In this document: positions 11,866 to 24,300 of the stretch, one piece after another
How positions within the stretch are numbered: position 1 is the stretch's first letter
Layout: every line of letters begins with the position of its first letter
Source of the DNA: Parachlorella kessleri
Lineage: Eukaryota; Chlorophyta; Trebouxiophyceae; Chlorellales; Chlorellaceae
DNA length: 64,000 nucleotides
Assembly (NCBI GenBank): GCA_001598975.1
Contig: BBXU01000875.1
Span: 1-64,000, forward strand
Reading direction: 5' to 3'
Notes under the pieces: generated by a model
What the model saw: only the letters and a program-made list of their open reading frames with translations
Databases searched by the model: none
Told to the model about the DNA's origin: nothing
Made by a program: the position numbers and the translations under genes

Positions 11866-14755
11866 ATGAAATTCCTTGACTTCCCGACAATAGCGAGGTA
11901 ACTACTTTGCTCTGCTGAAGCTGGTGGCTTAGGTTGTTCGAGGCTGCATACCTATTCTGGCCTCGTGGCCCTGTGGGTGGTGGCAGACCGTGCCACTCGC
12001 TGTCTTGTCCCACTCCTGTGCGTGCGGTGCGGCCTGTGCAGAAAGCAGCGCTCTTTGCCACACATGCACCTTTTGGGGAAGCAGTGCTCAGTGATCGGGC
12101 AGAGCTGTTGTGGCCTGACTTTTGAGTAAACTTCCACGGTGGCTGACCAGCCTCCCAGCTGGCTGGGGCTGAGACTATGTCCCCATCCCACTGTCGCATC
12201 GCAGGTTGAATAGTTTCCTGGACAATGTAGATGTTGGGGATGTCATCATGCGGGGTGATCTGGAGGCTTACTCATGTAAGCATCTGGGTAGCAACTGTCA
12301 CCTCTGGGAACTATCATGGTGGCTTGTTGTATATCATGGTGCTGACTTTTATGCGTGGTCCTCCTTCTTGCAAGCACCGCCCGTCCCAGAAGCGCAGGGA
12401 CCCCCTGGGCTTGTATGATGTACCAGCACAGGGTAAAGCATGTTGAGAACCAGGTGTTAAGGTGAATGCCATGCGCGGCTGGCGCCGCCCACAGCCTGGC
12501 ACAGCACAATCAGGTTAGGTTGTATCGCTCCAACAACGACAGCCTTGGTGGCAGACTTGACCCACACTCTAGGGTTTCACTCCTGTGCAGGCAAGCTGGC
12601 AGGGCTTGACAAGAAGCTGAGTCGCTCGCTGGAAGAGGATGTCATGGAGTCCAGCTCTCCCTTGGAGCTCTCCAAGTCGCCGGTGGGTGGCGGCCGCACT
12701 GTGTTGCTGCCATCCACTTGCATGCCGTGATGCGTGGAGGATGGGTACGGTGTGGCGTGGAGCGTCGCTGCTGGGGTGGAGAGGTTGCTGGTATGCTTCC
12801 TGTGCTTCAGCGGAAGCTGCTGGATTCCCCAAGGGGATCTGGTATTCCTAGCACTACAAGCAATAGCAATACGGTTGGACAACCAGCCCATCAGCTGCTG
12901 GGCTGTTCATACCTGTCTCTGTCCGCCTGGCGGTCCTCCATGCTCCAGCCTGTCACCAAAGTTGACCCTGCTGATCAAGGCCGTCAGCCCGCAACTCGAT
13001 CTCATTTCACGGGAGCCTGATGTTTATTTCATCCTTCACAGTGTTGCAGATTCGCCCCTTGATCCCTGCCTGTTCACCTCATGCGTCCGTCCTTCTACAG
13101 GTTGGGCCGTTGACCGAGGCGACCAGCCGCAAGACGCTTGTGTACCTCATCCTGACCCTGAACCACATCTACCCGGACTATGACTTCTCGCTGCTGCGGG
13201 CGCACCACTTTAAGAAGGAGGACAGCGTGGCGGCTATTGAGGAGACGATAGATGCACACCTGCTGGAGGTCTCCAAGGCAAGCCAGGCTTCTGCCCTGAC
13301 TCTCGTTACGAAACGCCCTTTTGGTATGAGGGCTCTGTCCTAGGCAGGAAGAATGAGGAGAATTCCTTGATGTATACTGGTGTGCAATCAGTGCCGCTGG
13401 GTAGGCTTTGTGCCCTAGCGGAGAGAGCAGGTGGTGAGGCGATGCATGGCTAACTGGTGACGACACAACCCATCTCCCTTTGCACAGGTGTGGGAGGCTA
13501 CCCCCGGCTTTGGAGAGGAACCCTTCTTAGATTGCCTTTGGTCGGCGATTGATGAAGTCATGGTTCTCAAAGAGTGCGACGTGTACAGGTGTGGCATGCG
13601 TGGCAGACGACGAGCGCGCAATTTTTGTAATCCCGCCAATGCCAGCGCGCGGTCAGGGCCGATGCGAATTTGGGCGTCGTGGTCATGGCTAGGGTTCCTC
13701 GTTTATGACCACGTTCTTGCAGAGGCTGTACACCCAGCATACTGCTAGGCGTACCAGCGGCAAGTTCTTGCTTGGTATGCTGCATGTTTGTGTGCTAGTG
13801 TGCTCGTGATGGCCATGTCTTGCTCCCCAACTACGAGCGCGACAATGGGGCCAAACCCCTGTTGAGACATGCTGAACTGTTGGGATCGCATGCACCCTGC
13901 GCAGCTACAAGAGCGACCTTGAGAGCGACCCGTTTGGTGAGAAGGGTAGCGTGTGGAGCTTCAACTACTTCTTCTACAACAAGAAGCTTAAGCGCATATT
14001 GTACTTCAGGTGTGGGGGGCTGGCAGTGGGCGGTTCTGTGTTATTTCCCCAGGGAGGGAGGGAGGCCGGCTGGCAGAGTGTCGGAAGGCCTCAGACGTGC
14101 AAACGAATCGTCGATGTACTGACGAAGTGAGACTGTGTGAGAGCAGGGCTTGCAATGATATGAAGTGTGTAGGACAGTACTATGGGAGCAGCAGAGACTT
14201 ACGTGCGTGGTGTGTGGTACCTGTGCTTCGTTGGGGCAGAAGCATATATTCACAATTATATAAAGGAGTGGGCACAGCTGGTATAAGTGTTTCTGGCGGG
14301 GCTTCCTGTGCACCCCTGCAGCTGTCGGGGATTGTCGAAAACTGCTGTGGAGCTGAGCATCACGACTGACTACAAGTACAATACAGGTAGGCACAACTGT
14401 TCCTTGGGCACCAGTGGCAGCAGTCTGGGATGAGAGAGCTGCATGCAGGGCTTGCAAAGCAGCCGGCCAAAGCGTATGCCGGTTGGCTACGGATGCCCTT
14501 GCCTGGGGTAACCACAGGCGTAACCCATGCATGGCCGCACTTGAAAGCGGGAGTAAAGGAGTGGCAGAAATGGAGTGGCAACACGAGATTAGTTCAAAAA
14601 ATCTCACGAGTACTACCCTGCCAACTCCAAGTCGAGTTACCTGCAGCTTGACAGCAGAGGGAGGCCATATATATGTAAAGCTGCTTGTCACAGATGGCGA
14701 TGACGACGGAGATCAGGATGCGGCCACCTCCATGGCTAGGACTATGGACCTCTGA
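11866..14755 (+). CDS. MAF1: MAF1, repressor of RNA polymerase III
   Basis: Exons: 11866-11897, 12205-12275, 12591-12682, 12811-12873, 13101-13277, 13488-13588, 13905-14009, 14322 to about 14386, and a last exon ending 14755. MAF1 binds RNA polymerase III and shuts down tRNA and 5S transcription under stress, downstream of TOR. Family blocks appear in order: N-terminal [23 protein letters not shown] and GDLEAYSC, then [16 protein letters not shown]. After a serine-rich linker come [34 protein letters not shown] and [16 protein letters not shown], then [18 protein letters not shown] with SCRGLSK. The intron after 13277 is a GC-AG intron. The last junction is ambiguous. I chose the frame ending in an acidic tail ([14 protein letters not shown]), as MAF1 tails are acidic; another frame ends near 14735. 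Confidence 0.93.
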
Positions 14756-15853
14756 GCATCTTTAAGTCAGCCGGCCACACATACCAAGGTCCAGCCTTAG
14801 GGTGGCTTATGAGTTGGCGTCCCTTCGATGGCCAGAACAGGAAGGGGGGGGAGTAGCGGCAGATGCCTTACCTTTGTTACTGTGAGGGCAGCTGAGAGTG
14901 AGCTGCGAGATGTGGCCTCATGCATGCGCAATGTACTTCCTCCCTCCCTCCCCTCACTGAGAGGCCACTCTAAGAGCGGCAGCATTACTACTGCCCTTTG
15001 CTTGCTGAATGGCAAGTGGCGAATTCCTGGCTGCACCAAATCTGCTGTGACAGCAAGCCCGGGGAAAGCACTTGACCGAACCTACTCCACTGCAGGCGAG
15101 ATCGTGTATCTGCCCTAGGTCAGCATTTTGTGATACCCAGCCTTCAGTTTACACTGCCTCGACCGCCCCCGCTTGCGCCACCATTTTGTGCTTTTGGGCA
15201 ATTGTACCTGTATTGTGTACGTTTGTACTTGCTGTGCTGGGCAGGCGTGTTGCAGGTGCCCGGCCCAGCAATCTGCTGTTGTAACAAAGCTAATTACCCG
15301 GCTAAGCCGTCAAGGGTGGTTGCCCAGAGTCGCAGAGCTAGCTGCTATAGAGACGTGGCCAAGGAAGCCCAGTTTCTCCCACTGCTGGCGTTACGTGCCC
15401 ATGCGTGCCCTGCTTCTTAGAGAAGTAACGTCCCGAGCAGCTATCTGCATCCTCAACGGTGTCTCATGCTGAGCATTGGTTCCAGCGAGCGAGCCAGGGG
15501 GAGAAGCGCTTGCGCCCATGCTATGACTGTGCATATCATGGTCCTGCCGCCACAGCCTCTATTGCAATGTCCCTTGTGAACGGGTAGTGAACGGTACTCT
15601 ATTCAAAATCATAGCTAGAGTCCTTCTTTTGTGCGTAGCCAACCAGCGTGCGTCCAGGTGTCATAGTCATTGTTGCGAAGGCGGCGTCGAAAGTGTTTCC
15701 TCGGACCAGAAATAACGTACAGTGACTCGTTTTAGCTACACTCAATTTTGCTGGCGGCTTGGCGGACAGCTCTGCTAGGCACACTGAGGCCGACACCTTT
15801 CTGGAGCAAGCTGCTGTCGGTCCGCTTACCCTGGGGTCGCCAGTGACCCGGAC
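14756..15853. other. Intergenic: MAF1 3' region and kinase 5' region
   Basis: No coding exon is supported. A TGTAA motif at 15280-15284 may end the MAF1 transcript. An in-frame TGA about 70 bases upstream of the kinase ATG suggests the final ~250 bases are its 5' leader. Confidence 0.45.
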
Positions 15854-18800
15854 ATGATCAAGGAGGCGTGCAATCGCCTTGTACAGCAGGAGCTTGCCCA
15901 TTCAGCTGAAGCAGGGCGGGGTGCTTCGGCCGGCCTGCCGCCACACTTGAAGGCAGTGGCCCCTGCCGGCAAGCGGTCGTTGCGGTCGCCACGGTCAGTC
16001 CATGCCTCGGCAGCTTCCTACACGCTGTCAGAGCGTCTGACCGCGCTGCGCGCTGAGCTTGTTGCCTCCGGCGCCTATGTGGACTGGCAAGACTTGGAGG
16101 AGATGTGCATCGTGGGCAAGGGCACCTTCTCCATCGTCACCAAGTGCAAGTACGAGCCGCAGCAGTCCGGCGGTCGGCAGCGCGTGGTGGCGGTGAAGCA
16201 GATCCGGACTGAGCTGCTGAATAACCCTCGAGAGGTGGCAACGTTCCTCGAGGAAGTCAAGCTGCTGCGGAAGCTTAACTACAAGGTATGGCATGTCAGG
16301 ACGGAGTGTGGGGTTTGTGGAGCGTCTGCTTGATGGATGAACAAAGGGAAGGGGATGGGTTGCTAGAATTATGGAACCGCTCCAGGGTAGGGGACCGGTT
16401 CAGGCGGGGGTGCCTCTGTTTGTTGTTGTTGCATATAAAGCGGGGACTGTGCTCCGGTGCTGCTGGCTTTAGATAGGCGCAGGTGCAGAGCCTTGTGGTT
16501 GCTGTCTCACCAGACAAGAGCGCTGTCTAGGAGGTGGTGCGGCGGTTGGGCTCCATGGCCACCGTCTAGAGGGGGTTTATCTGTGGTCTAGGCAGCTCGG
16601 TCCTACACTGGGTCATATCAATCATGGTGCGGTTGTGGATATGCAGTACATCGTCCGCTTCTACGGCTGTGGCTGGACCAGGGTGACAGAGGAGGAGGAG
16701 TCGACCCATGGAGGGCGCCCACCTACCCACCACCAGCTGTTCTTCACACAGGTGGGAATCTCTTCCCAGCAGTGGAGTATGGTGAAATGTAGGCGAGTTG
16801 TAGTTCGTTGCATGGCCTTGAGATGAAGGGAAATGTTGCCGTGGCGGTGACTTTGCGGGGTGCGACAGTGTGCCAGGTGCGGTGCGTGGGAGTGCCAAAT
16901 ATCCGCTGGTCACCTGCCAGTGCTAGGTTGCATCATACAGCGTGTTTTTCAAGCGGGCCTCCCACGCTCTGACAGCGGCCCTGCCGTGCAGGAGTACATG
17001 GAGGGCGGCACCCTCCAGGAGCTAGTCGTCAGGGCGATGACCAACCAGGTGAATGATGTTGCCCGGAATTTGGCGCCGCTACACGGTCTCTGACCGTGGA
17101 AACAGCATTGGCCCACACGGCCCACACACTAGGACTTGCTCCACGTGCCCCCATAACAGTCTCCTGAAGGTAGTGGACGTGATGGCTGTCCTTTCCTTGA
17201 AAACACTGTCCCTGGTGTGTATGTAGGAAGGCCAGGTTTATGGCGAAGTAGACGCGCTGCGGTGGTCGTTGCAGATAGCGCTGGCTCTGGAGTACCTCCA
17301 CACTCGGGAGCCCAAAGTGAGCCTGGTGGTGAAGTACGATCACATTTTCATACCCCAAACCTACTTGATAGTCCGTGGGGCAGGTAAGCCAGCATTTGCC
17401 ATACATGCGATGCGTGAGGCGCATTCTGCATGAAGGGGCCTTGCCCGCCGTGCACAGCGGGGCGCCAGCAAACTGCAGCTGCATGTCTCCGGGAGTAGGT
17501 TCTGGGGCTGGCGTAGTCAAATAAAGGAAGTAGCAAGGCCCACGCCAGACAAGTCCAGTTGCTGGGGGCATGGCTATGCCTTGGCTGACCGCAAGCATGC
17601 TCCGTGTTGTTGCAGGTTATTCATAGAGACTTGAAGGTGAGCCGGCAGTGCATAATAATGCTTGGCATAGGTGGAGTTTTGTGAGAAAGGATGTTTTATG
17701 TCTCCCTCTTCATCCCCATTGCTTGCCAGCCAGCCAGCTGTATTAGCCTGTGGATGCCTTGTCATGCCGGCTTGCTCCGAGTTGCAAGGGAAAAAGCTGG
17801 CCGGTGGCTTGGCCTTGTCTGGCAGCAACGCCTTGCTTGTCAGCAAAGTTTGCATGCCACTATTAATAGATTTTTAGGGAAATGCACCTGCCAGTACACA
17901 TCGCCAGGCTCCGCAGATGCATGGCTTTTGGCTAGCACTTGAAGAACATCCTCCTCTCCCAGCGGGGCCACTTTGGGCATTCACCCCAATCTGAGAACCC
18001 ACAGTATATCCTTTGTTGCTGCTGTTTGACCTCTGCCGCAGCTGGAGAATATCCTACTCTCACGGCGTGACCCCGCGAAGGCCTGTGCTAAGCTGGCGGA
18101 TTTTGGGCTGGCCCGGCGGCTGCAGGGCGCAAGCGCCAGGTCCAAGGAGCACTCAGCGCGCCTGTACGTTGTTAGCAGCTTAGGCACAGGGGGGTAGGCA
18201 GCCTGTGCGCGGGCTCCCTCCGAGTGCTGCAGCTTACAACATGGGGCGTTTTGAGAGCAGGAGCAGGAGCGTGTCATTTAGTGGACAGTCTGCCAAGCGT
18301 TTGGTACCCTGTGGATGCCATTTGACTGCCTTTCTCGTTCCCGCTCAGGAACTGCCTGTCAATCCACGTCACCGGCTACCCTGGCTGAAGCCTTTCGCCT
18401 GCCTGCCTACCTGCCCGTAGGGAGCGGATGGCTTCCACCAGTCTTGAAGACTTGGCCCCTCTGGAGCAGGCTGCCACCGAGGGACTTGAAGCCAGGCTGG
18501 AGGCCTGGATGGCGCAACCCACCCCTGACCTAGCGGAGCGCAGTTACCAGGCTATGGACATGACCTCGAGGGCGGGCAGCCTCGGCTACATGGTAGGTGG
18601 TGCATGTGCCGGCAGGAATGGAAGTGGGGCAGGGGCCGTGTCTTGTCTGGATGGGATAGGCAGTTGGGCTTCGACGAATGGCTAGGGCGAAGGAGGCTCT
18701 GTGTATGTTTTCAGCTGTGTGTCGTGAGTAGTGGGGCGTGTTCCTATCTCGCTGAAACCCCGCATGTGTTGTCATAGTGGTTAAAGTTCACAAGGGGTGG

Positions 18801-19942
18801 GTGGTGGGGACGTGGGCGCCATGTAGTTGCGAAGGTAACCTTTCCTGCTTGTCTGCAGGCGCCGGAGGTCCTGCGTGGGCTCCCTTACAACCAGCGGGCT
18901 GATGTCTTCTCGTTTGGCATCATCATGTACAACCTCTTTCACAGGTGGCTGGGTGGCACTGGTGGGCAGGAGTCCATGGTGCCGTGGCTCTGGTGCAAGG
19001 GCAACAGTGGTGGGGCCATGGCCCCTGCTGGCTTTGCCTGCTCGCTCTGGATGCATGACTGTGTTCGGCAGGGGAGGTTAGGCAAGAAATGAGATGAGCT
19101 ATATGAGAAAGTGCTACTGTCAGCAGGGATCGGCCCGGAAAGGGCGTCCCATCGTGCTCCCTATGTCCTGCAAGTAGCTCACGGTCTGCAGACGTGTCGG
19201 GGGTTGCAGCTTCATGGGCAACGCCCAACAAAGGGCCTGGCATCCAAGCTTGATGCATGGGCTAACTGAGTGCATGCCATTGTGCTGCAGGAACATCCCC
19301 AGCCTGCACATCATGCTGAACGGCAGCATGAAGGACCTGGAGGCATATGCACATAAGGTAGGGGGCTGGACTGCAGGGCCGGCGCGATGATGAGCTTAGC
19401 CGGTTCATCGCGTGTGTCTTTGTGTGCTGGGGTACATTTTCCTGTGTGTGCATATGTGCAGCTAGCTATGTCGGTGCCCTTGCCCTGTAACTACTGGCGG
19501 CGTTTGAAAGTGCTCAATGCAAGGCCTAGCAGCCATAGTGGATGGCGTCTTTGGGCTAGACCTATGGTGGCAAGGTCGCGGCCGGGCAACTTAGGAGCTA
19601 CTGCGCTTGGCAAATGGAGTTCTATATTGTGCTGATGCTGTGTACCCTGACGGCCCCGTCGCCGTCCCATTCCCTGCCCCTGCGACACCTCCCACACGGC
19701 CTGCCGCCTCCTCGCCTGCTGCACAGGTGGCGCACGGCTTCCGGCAAAAGATCGAGCCCCAGCGGGTGCCCCCGGGCGTGGCGTCCCTCATAGAGCGCTG
19801 CTGGCAGCAGGACCCCAAGCGGCGTCCCAGCATGAGCCAGGTGGCCAGGGATCTGCAGGCCATGCAGCCGCCCCTGCCGGAGGATGACGGGGCGGAGGTG
19901 GGGCCGCCAGCTACGGTGCAGTGTACCTGCGTGGTGATGTGA
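15854..19942 (+). CDS. TKL/MAP3K-like protein kinase with C-terminal CaaX box
   Basis: Exons: 15854-16285, 16647-16751, 16992-17048, 17227-17316, 17616-17636, 18042-18163, 18421-18592, 18859-18944, 19291-19357, 19727-19942; all phases agree, 455 residues. An upstream in-frame TGA makes 15854 the first usable ATG. Visible kinase landmarks are the glycine loop GKGTFSIV (88-95), the VAVK lysine (115), the helix-C glutamate (about 134), HRDLK (231-235) followed by LENILL, DFG (255-257), APE (334-336) and a C-lobe CWQQDPKRRPSMSQVARDL. It should therefore be active as a Ser/Thr kinase; subtype is inferred from the C-lobe pattern. The HRDLK loop is encoded by a 21-base exon. DFG to APE spans about 80 residues, far more than usual, because of an Ala/Glu-rich insertion. 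The end CTCVVM fits a farnesylated CaaX box with a possible palmitoylated neighbouring Cys, suggesting membrane attachment. Confidence 0.92.
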
Positions 19943-20750
19943 GATTGGAGGCAAGCATTGGCGGACAGCGACAGGTCTCGTACAGACGAAGCGGATGTAG
20001 CGGTACCTGACCACTGATGATGACTGTGGCAGAACGCACGATACACCGGTGCCTGGTATAGTTGGAAAGTGCGACTGGGGGCCCTGCTGTCATGCTGGAG
20101 CTGTGGGGACCTATTAAAGTTCACAGGCGTCTGTCACGGGGCCTCCTAGCGCGAGACGTCACCTAATGCTGCATGGATCGAGATACCTTTGCAGAAGCCC
20201 AACTGCCAGTGGCATGCCACGATGTCGTACTCTGACCACACTGCCAGCATGCACGTTTTGTGTCTGTGCATGCCTTTTGATACATAGCTTGCCGAACAGG
20301 AGCGTTTCATTGGGGAGTCCTAAGTACCCCTACATGACTTGCAGCAAGGGGTATGCCTGATTGAGGTATGTTGCATTGATGGGTTCATTTTCTCCTCTTC
20401 AGAGCTTCCCTTCCTCAGAACCAGCCTTACCCACTTTCTGATGCCCAATAATGATATAGTTGGGGGCTGACCTTTCTTCTATTCCCTGCTCTTTCTTCCC
20501 TGGGTCTCTTCTCAGCATTGCTTCGAGTCTTGTCTTAGCGTGTCACGACAATGCCGTGCCAGTGATCGCCACTCCACAAGTGACAACTGTTTATGATGTA
20601 GCAACGGTTGAGGGATTTAACACCTTGGTGGCATCATCTCTTGATGTGGTTGCTCATGGGTAGGGGCCAACCCCTATAGAGTGCTCCTGCGGGATTATGA
20701 GTCTGTCCCAGGGCCCAGGTCGTTGACATGCATGCATGGGTGACAAGCTC

Positions 20751-20755
20751 TGTAA
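20751..20755 (+). terminator. Putative TGTAA polyadenylation signal for the kinase gene
   Basis: TGTAA about 810 bases after the kinase stop codon; assignment by position and by the known algal signal only. Confidence 0.35.
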
Positions 20756-21035
20756 ACCGTTCGTGGTGCCATGCTGTTCCCCGGTGTTCGTCCTCAGACA
20801 AGGGTAGGCTTGCGGGGATAATCTTGTCAAGGGTGGCAGTTCAAATGAGTTGGTATCACATCAACTCAAGGGTGCAATGGAGAAGGGAATGATTTGAAAT
20901 TTTCCGCCAGAGAGAAAACCACAAGTTGTCGTGAGACACCCTATGTGCATCCCGGACTATGCAGCACCCACAGCAGCTGGAGAACTCGGCAGCAAGAAAG
21001 GCAGGACAGCATGGTGTGGAAGGTATGGCAGTACA

Positions 21036-21040
21036 TTACA
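21036..21040 (-). terminator. Putative TGTAA polyadenylation signal for the rhodanese gene
   Basis: TGTAA on the minus strand about 335 bases past the rhodanese stop at 21375. Confidence 0.4.
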
Positions 21041-21342
21041 CAAGCATTAAGGACAGGCAGTTCGAAAGACGTACAATAGCATGAAACCTGCAGCGAACAA
21101 GTAAAATCCCCAAACATCTCTCCCAGCCCTTCCACGCCGGCCTATCAACAGTCACCTTCTCACTCAGAGGACCAAAAACCCCCTGGAGAGCCCCAGGCCA
21201 GCTGAAAATAACCCCCCCCACAGGTCCACCATTTGCTGCCCATCCCAACAAGAAAGAGCTTGGCATACTCACCATCGCTGCCCCGAGTCACCTATAGTCG
21301 CAAGCACAGCTATCACCACCCCATGCTCAGACGCACTTACAC

Positions 21343-21370
21343 AGAGAGAGAGAGCAGCAGCAGCAGCAGC
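21343..21370. repeat. (AG)n/(CAG)n microsatellite next to the rhodanese stop codon
   Basis: A dinucleotide AG run passes directly into a CAG trinucleotide run. It lies 4 bases beyond the minus-strand stop codon, in the 3' UTR. Confidence 0.85.
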
Positions 21371-21374
21371 TCAC

Positions 21375-24300
21375 TCATACAGCCTCATAAGCCACTGTCT
21401 GCCGGCTGCCTGTCTTCTCCATCAGTCGCTGGCGCAGCTCCCTCAGCTTTTCCATGCGCTCCTCACGCTCAGCATCTTCCCCAGCAGGCTTAGCAGGCCC
21501 GTCGTGCTGCTCTGCACGCTGTGCCATGGCGGCCTGCAGCACAGCAGGAGCATTCCGCACTCTTGCACACTCACAAGAGCAGCTGCTGTCCCAAGCAACC
21601 TAAACAAAGGGAGCTGTGTTGGACATGGAAAATCAGAGACGTGCAAGCGATAGCACAGTGCTGCATATCAGACTGCACACCAATTCGGCAGCTTCCCGTC
21701 ATAGTTAATGACAAGTACGCCTATCCCTCCCCAGGCCCGCTGTGCTCGGAAGAATAAAATGTGCCCCCAAACACATTGTGTCCAGTGGGAAATGGAGCTC
21801 GCCCACCTTGGCTACTCTGCGCCGCTCCATTTTTTCTGACCGTTCAGCCTTCTCCCTCTCCCGCAGGAGCTGCAGCCGCTTGCGCCGCTTGCTGATGCGC
21901 GAAGGCCCTGCAGCAGGCGCAGCCATGCCAGTGGACGGGGGACATGGAGCAATGGCTGCCATTGTGGGCGGGATCTGGACCGGCTCCAAGAAAGGCTCGG
22001 CAGGAGACCATACAGTGGATGCTGGTTGCCCTTGAGGCCGAGAGGTTCATCATGACTGTTGGGAAATGTCACTCTTCCGGGGTTCTGTGACCAGGTATGT
22101 GAAGAATCGGATATTAACAGCGGTGCCGGGCCCTCAGCAGCCTCAACGTGACCATGAATGTGACCATGAACACGACTGTCTCTTGTGGCGCGAAGCACGC
22201 ACAGCAGGTGGACTGATGGTCAAGGGGGCTGAGTCGAATGCTTCAGTAAACTATGTAAGCAGGCAGGCAGGAAAGGACCTCTGGTGGGGGCGGGCCAATC
22301 CCTCCATGGTTCGAGCACCTGCGAACCGGGCATGGACTGCTGACAACGACAGTAACAACATTCTTACCCCAAGCAAAAAGAGGTCCGGGGCGCATATAAC
22401 CCCGGCAGAAGTCTATCTCCCGCATTTGGAACACTCAAGCAACCACACAGGTCCTCTAAGCCAAGTTGGAGTGCTTTGGGTAGCGCTCCTTAGCGGCCAT
22501 GTCTCTACCTATATGTTTTTGGCATTTCGAAAGAAAGGTACAGGTTTTGTACTTAAGGGCTCTTGTAACCCCCCAACAACAACAACAACAGCAACCACGC
22601 AGCCTCACCTCGAAGGAGGCTGCCGTCCTCAGCATACTGTGAGAAGTTGCCGTACTGGCCGGCCACCTTGGGAGGGCGCAGCAGGCGCGGCGCGTCCACG
22701 CAGTCAGGGCAGCAGCAGCCATTGTACTGGGTCTGTACACACACATTGCACAACACCATGTGATGCCCTAGTTTTGGAGTTACAGCGCGCTAATACCGAG
22801 GCACTGTACCTTTGCTGCGACACGCGCGTAGACGCTGACATCAAGCAGTGCAGCAGCAGACCATGAACTCGCACCCCATGCCCCGCAGAATGCTCTGGTT
22901 AGCAAGCCAGCCCACGTCAGCTCCACAAATAACAGCGACACCCTCAGTCCTTCCAGACAGCCCACTTGCCTGCCTGGCCACCGAGGGAGAGTCTGCTGCT
23001 GCCTTGCGAAACCCCCATGCCCCACAGCCAGCTTACCTTGCATGCGTTGCAGGCCAGGAAGAGTTTGTTGCAGTCCACGTTGGCACAGTTCATGTGGGGC
23101 AGCACGGCCGCCTCGCCACACATCTGGCAGGGCACGGCCGCGGGCAGCTGGTCGGCGGGCGTGTCTGCAGGCTCCTCTTGGGGAAGCGGCAACGAGAATG
23201 GGGATTATTAGTGTCTGCCCACCCCAAAACATGGCTAGGCCTCATGTCCAGGGCACGACGTAAACTGCTCACATGGGCTTCCCTTTGCAAACCAGCACCG
23301 TCCCCGACCATTGGCCAGCACGTCAGCCCACCCATCCAGGCTTATTCTACTCCCATACTCCTGGCCAGCCGACGATGCCACCTGTGTAGGCTTCTCCCCG
23401 CTCCTCACCCCAGCTAAGTTGGCATTGCTACAAGTCGCCCAGCCAGCAGTGCATGGTGCGAGCAAAGCTACAGAGCACAGCACACACAGCATGGCATAGC
23501 AGGGGCTCACCTGGCCGCACGGCCATGCGCGCGTCAAACACATACAGCGAGCCGTTCCAGCAGTCGGCGCCCTCCTTGGCAAAGTAGTTCTGGATGCCCT
23601 TGTCCAGGGTGTACAGCTTGCTGTACCTGCGGTACACCACAGGGTTAAATTTAAGGAGAGCCCTCCAGTAAGGACGCCGAGTGCGTCTGCGTGCTCGTGT
23701 CCAGCGTGTGCCGTTTTGTCACACCTGCGGTACTCTCCACTGGGGTGGGAGGCTCCGCTGAGATGCACCAGCGCACGGCAGCATGCTCAATAGCAACAGC
23801 AGTTATGAGGGTAGCCTTAGTACTTGCTGCCCATGCCTAGCAAGAACATCTTGCTATCTCTGTGACTGGCACACGCTGGTCTTCGTCTTCGGCACGAGTT
23901 CTGTGCACGGCACCTTGCCTGTGGCCTGGCTGTGGCCACCCTGGCCCCCATCAACCCTACCACAAGGCTCCACAAGGATGACCACCTTGAAACAACCCCT
24001 TCAACCAAGCACGGCCTGCAAAGCTCACCCCTTCTGCTTCAGGTAAGCTGAGTAGACATCACAGCGTATGCCCCCAGTGCAGTACATCATCACCGGGCGG
24101 TCCGGGTCCACGTCCCGCACATAGTTGGGCACCTTCTCATCAGTAGTTTCGGTTGGCGTTTCATGGAAGTTGTCCTGCGACGGGGTGCCCTCTTCAGCTT
24201 CATTCGGCCACTGTGTAAGATTGGCATGGCTCCAGAGTTGCAGCACAATCTCAGGGTGATGCCAGGAGCCGCCACCTGTCACAATTTCCTTCCTCCTGCG

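Larger units (their letters stand above)
19943..21374. other. Convergent intergenic / 3' UTRs of kinase and rhodanese genes
   Basis: No coding signal on either strand. TGTAA at 20751-20755 (+) and TTACA at 21036-21040 (minus-strand TGTAA) are in the right places to end the two converging transcripts. Confidence 0.5.

Noticed and set aside
14041..14691. 216-codon minus-strand open frame
   Set aside because: Lies antisense over the MAF1 3' exons and introns and has no recognisable content.
15599..15901. 100-codon minus-strand open frame overlapping the kinase start
   Set aside because: Antisense to the kinase first exon and leader; no supporting splice partners or family features.
22066..22866. 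266-codon plus-strand open frame
   Set aside because: Antisense to the rhodanese gene, crossing one of its exons and a CAA microsatellite; no protein-like pattern.
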